Source: Verrucomicrobiales bacterium
GTDB lineage: Bacteria > Verrucomicrobiota > Verrucomicrobiia > Verrucomicrobiales > DEV007
Assembly: GCA_023253615.1 (NCBI GenBank)
Contig: JALRFZ010000247.1
Coordinates: 1 to 6,259, forward strand
Length of the DNA stretch: 6,259 nucleotides
Reading direction: 5' to 3'
Position numbers and translations under genes: made by a program. Below are positions 6,193-6,259 of the stretch, piece after piece; within the stretch, counting starts at the first letter, position 1; every line of letters begins with the position of its first letter. The notes under the pieces are model-generated. The model did not search any database. It had not been told where the DNA came from and saw nothing but the letters and a program-made list of their open reading frames with translations.

Positions 6193-6259
6193 TCAAAAAC
6201 GAGACCGCTCGAGCTTCTTTCGGATTTGATCCTGGCAGATCGGGCAGTATCGGAACGTT
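6193..6259 (-). CDS. C-terminal fragment of an unidentified protein with CPxC knuckle
   Basis: On the minus strand, the frame entering from the right edge (first full codon at 6258) reads 21 residues to a TGA at 6195-6193, ending YCPICQDQIRKKLERSRF. A CPIC pair followed by a strongly basic helix-like tail resembles half of a zinc ribbon at a protein C-terminus, and convergence with dnaB across 47 bases makes a gene end here plausible. The remainder, including any second cysteine pair, lies outside the window, so I cannot name the family. With so few codons this could also be a chance open frame. Confidence 0.38.
   Translation of the reverse strand, partial: TFRYCPICQDQIRKKLERSRF

Noticed and set aside
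4661..6196. 511-codon minus-strand open frame opposite dnaB
   Set aside because: Mirror of a complete dnaB; the translation is a low-complexity mix of Arg, Asp, Glu, His and Leu without motifs. Long antisense frames are normal in GC-rich genes.
6157..6239. Ten-base direct repeat TCCTGGCAGA at 6157-6166 and 6230-6239
   Set aside because: Only two copies, short, one of them inside the candidate C-terminal coding fragment; consistent with chance.

Overview
The window is GC-rich bacterial chromosome with strong G/C preference at third codon positions. It holds six genes or gene fragments plus a short seventh fragment, packed with little intergenic DNA (22 to 174 bases, and no gene-free stretch over 300). 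The mix is a DegP-type protease, a bacterial AP2-like protein, a CBS/DRTGG-regulated family II pyrophosphatase, a CNHC redoxin, and rplI next to dnaB. None of the visible starts has a clear Shine-Dalgarno sequence. This would fit Verrucomicrobiota or a relative, but that is an inference from gene content, not proof.

Left part (1-1479, + strand): the 3' part of a DegP/HtrA serine protease with its catalytic serine and two PDZ domains, followed after 22 bases by a small protein made of two AP2-like repeats. The two are probably co-transcribed. They converge on the next block across 37 bases.

Middle (1517-3899, - strand): a thioredoxin-fold redoxin-family protein is followed after 73 bases by a 575-residue manganese-dependent inorganic pyrophosphatase. 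The latter has a CBS-DRTGG-CBS regulatory insert inside the DHH catalytic domain. They are probably one transcription unit.

Right part (3948-6145, + strand): a promoter candidate with a perfect TTGACA box drives rplI (ribosomal protein L9). A good -10 box for the divergent redoxin gene lies on the same DNA, so the two promoters overlap almost completely. After rplI come a GC hairpin and a textbook intrinsic terminator, then dnaB (replicative helicase), complete and without an intein. At the extreme right edge, 21 codons of a convergent minus-strand frame end in a CPxC knuckle and a basic tail, probably the C-terminus of another gene.

Functionally this is mostly housekeeping: envelope protein quality control, pyrophosphate removal under adenine-nucleotide control, redox chemistry, translation and replication. 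I see no CRISPR array, mobile element, tRNA, rRNA or defence system. The least ordinary items are the duplicated AP2-like protein, the face-to-face overlapping promoters and the consistent lack of Shine-Dalgarno sequences.
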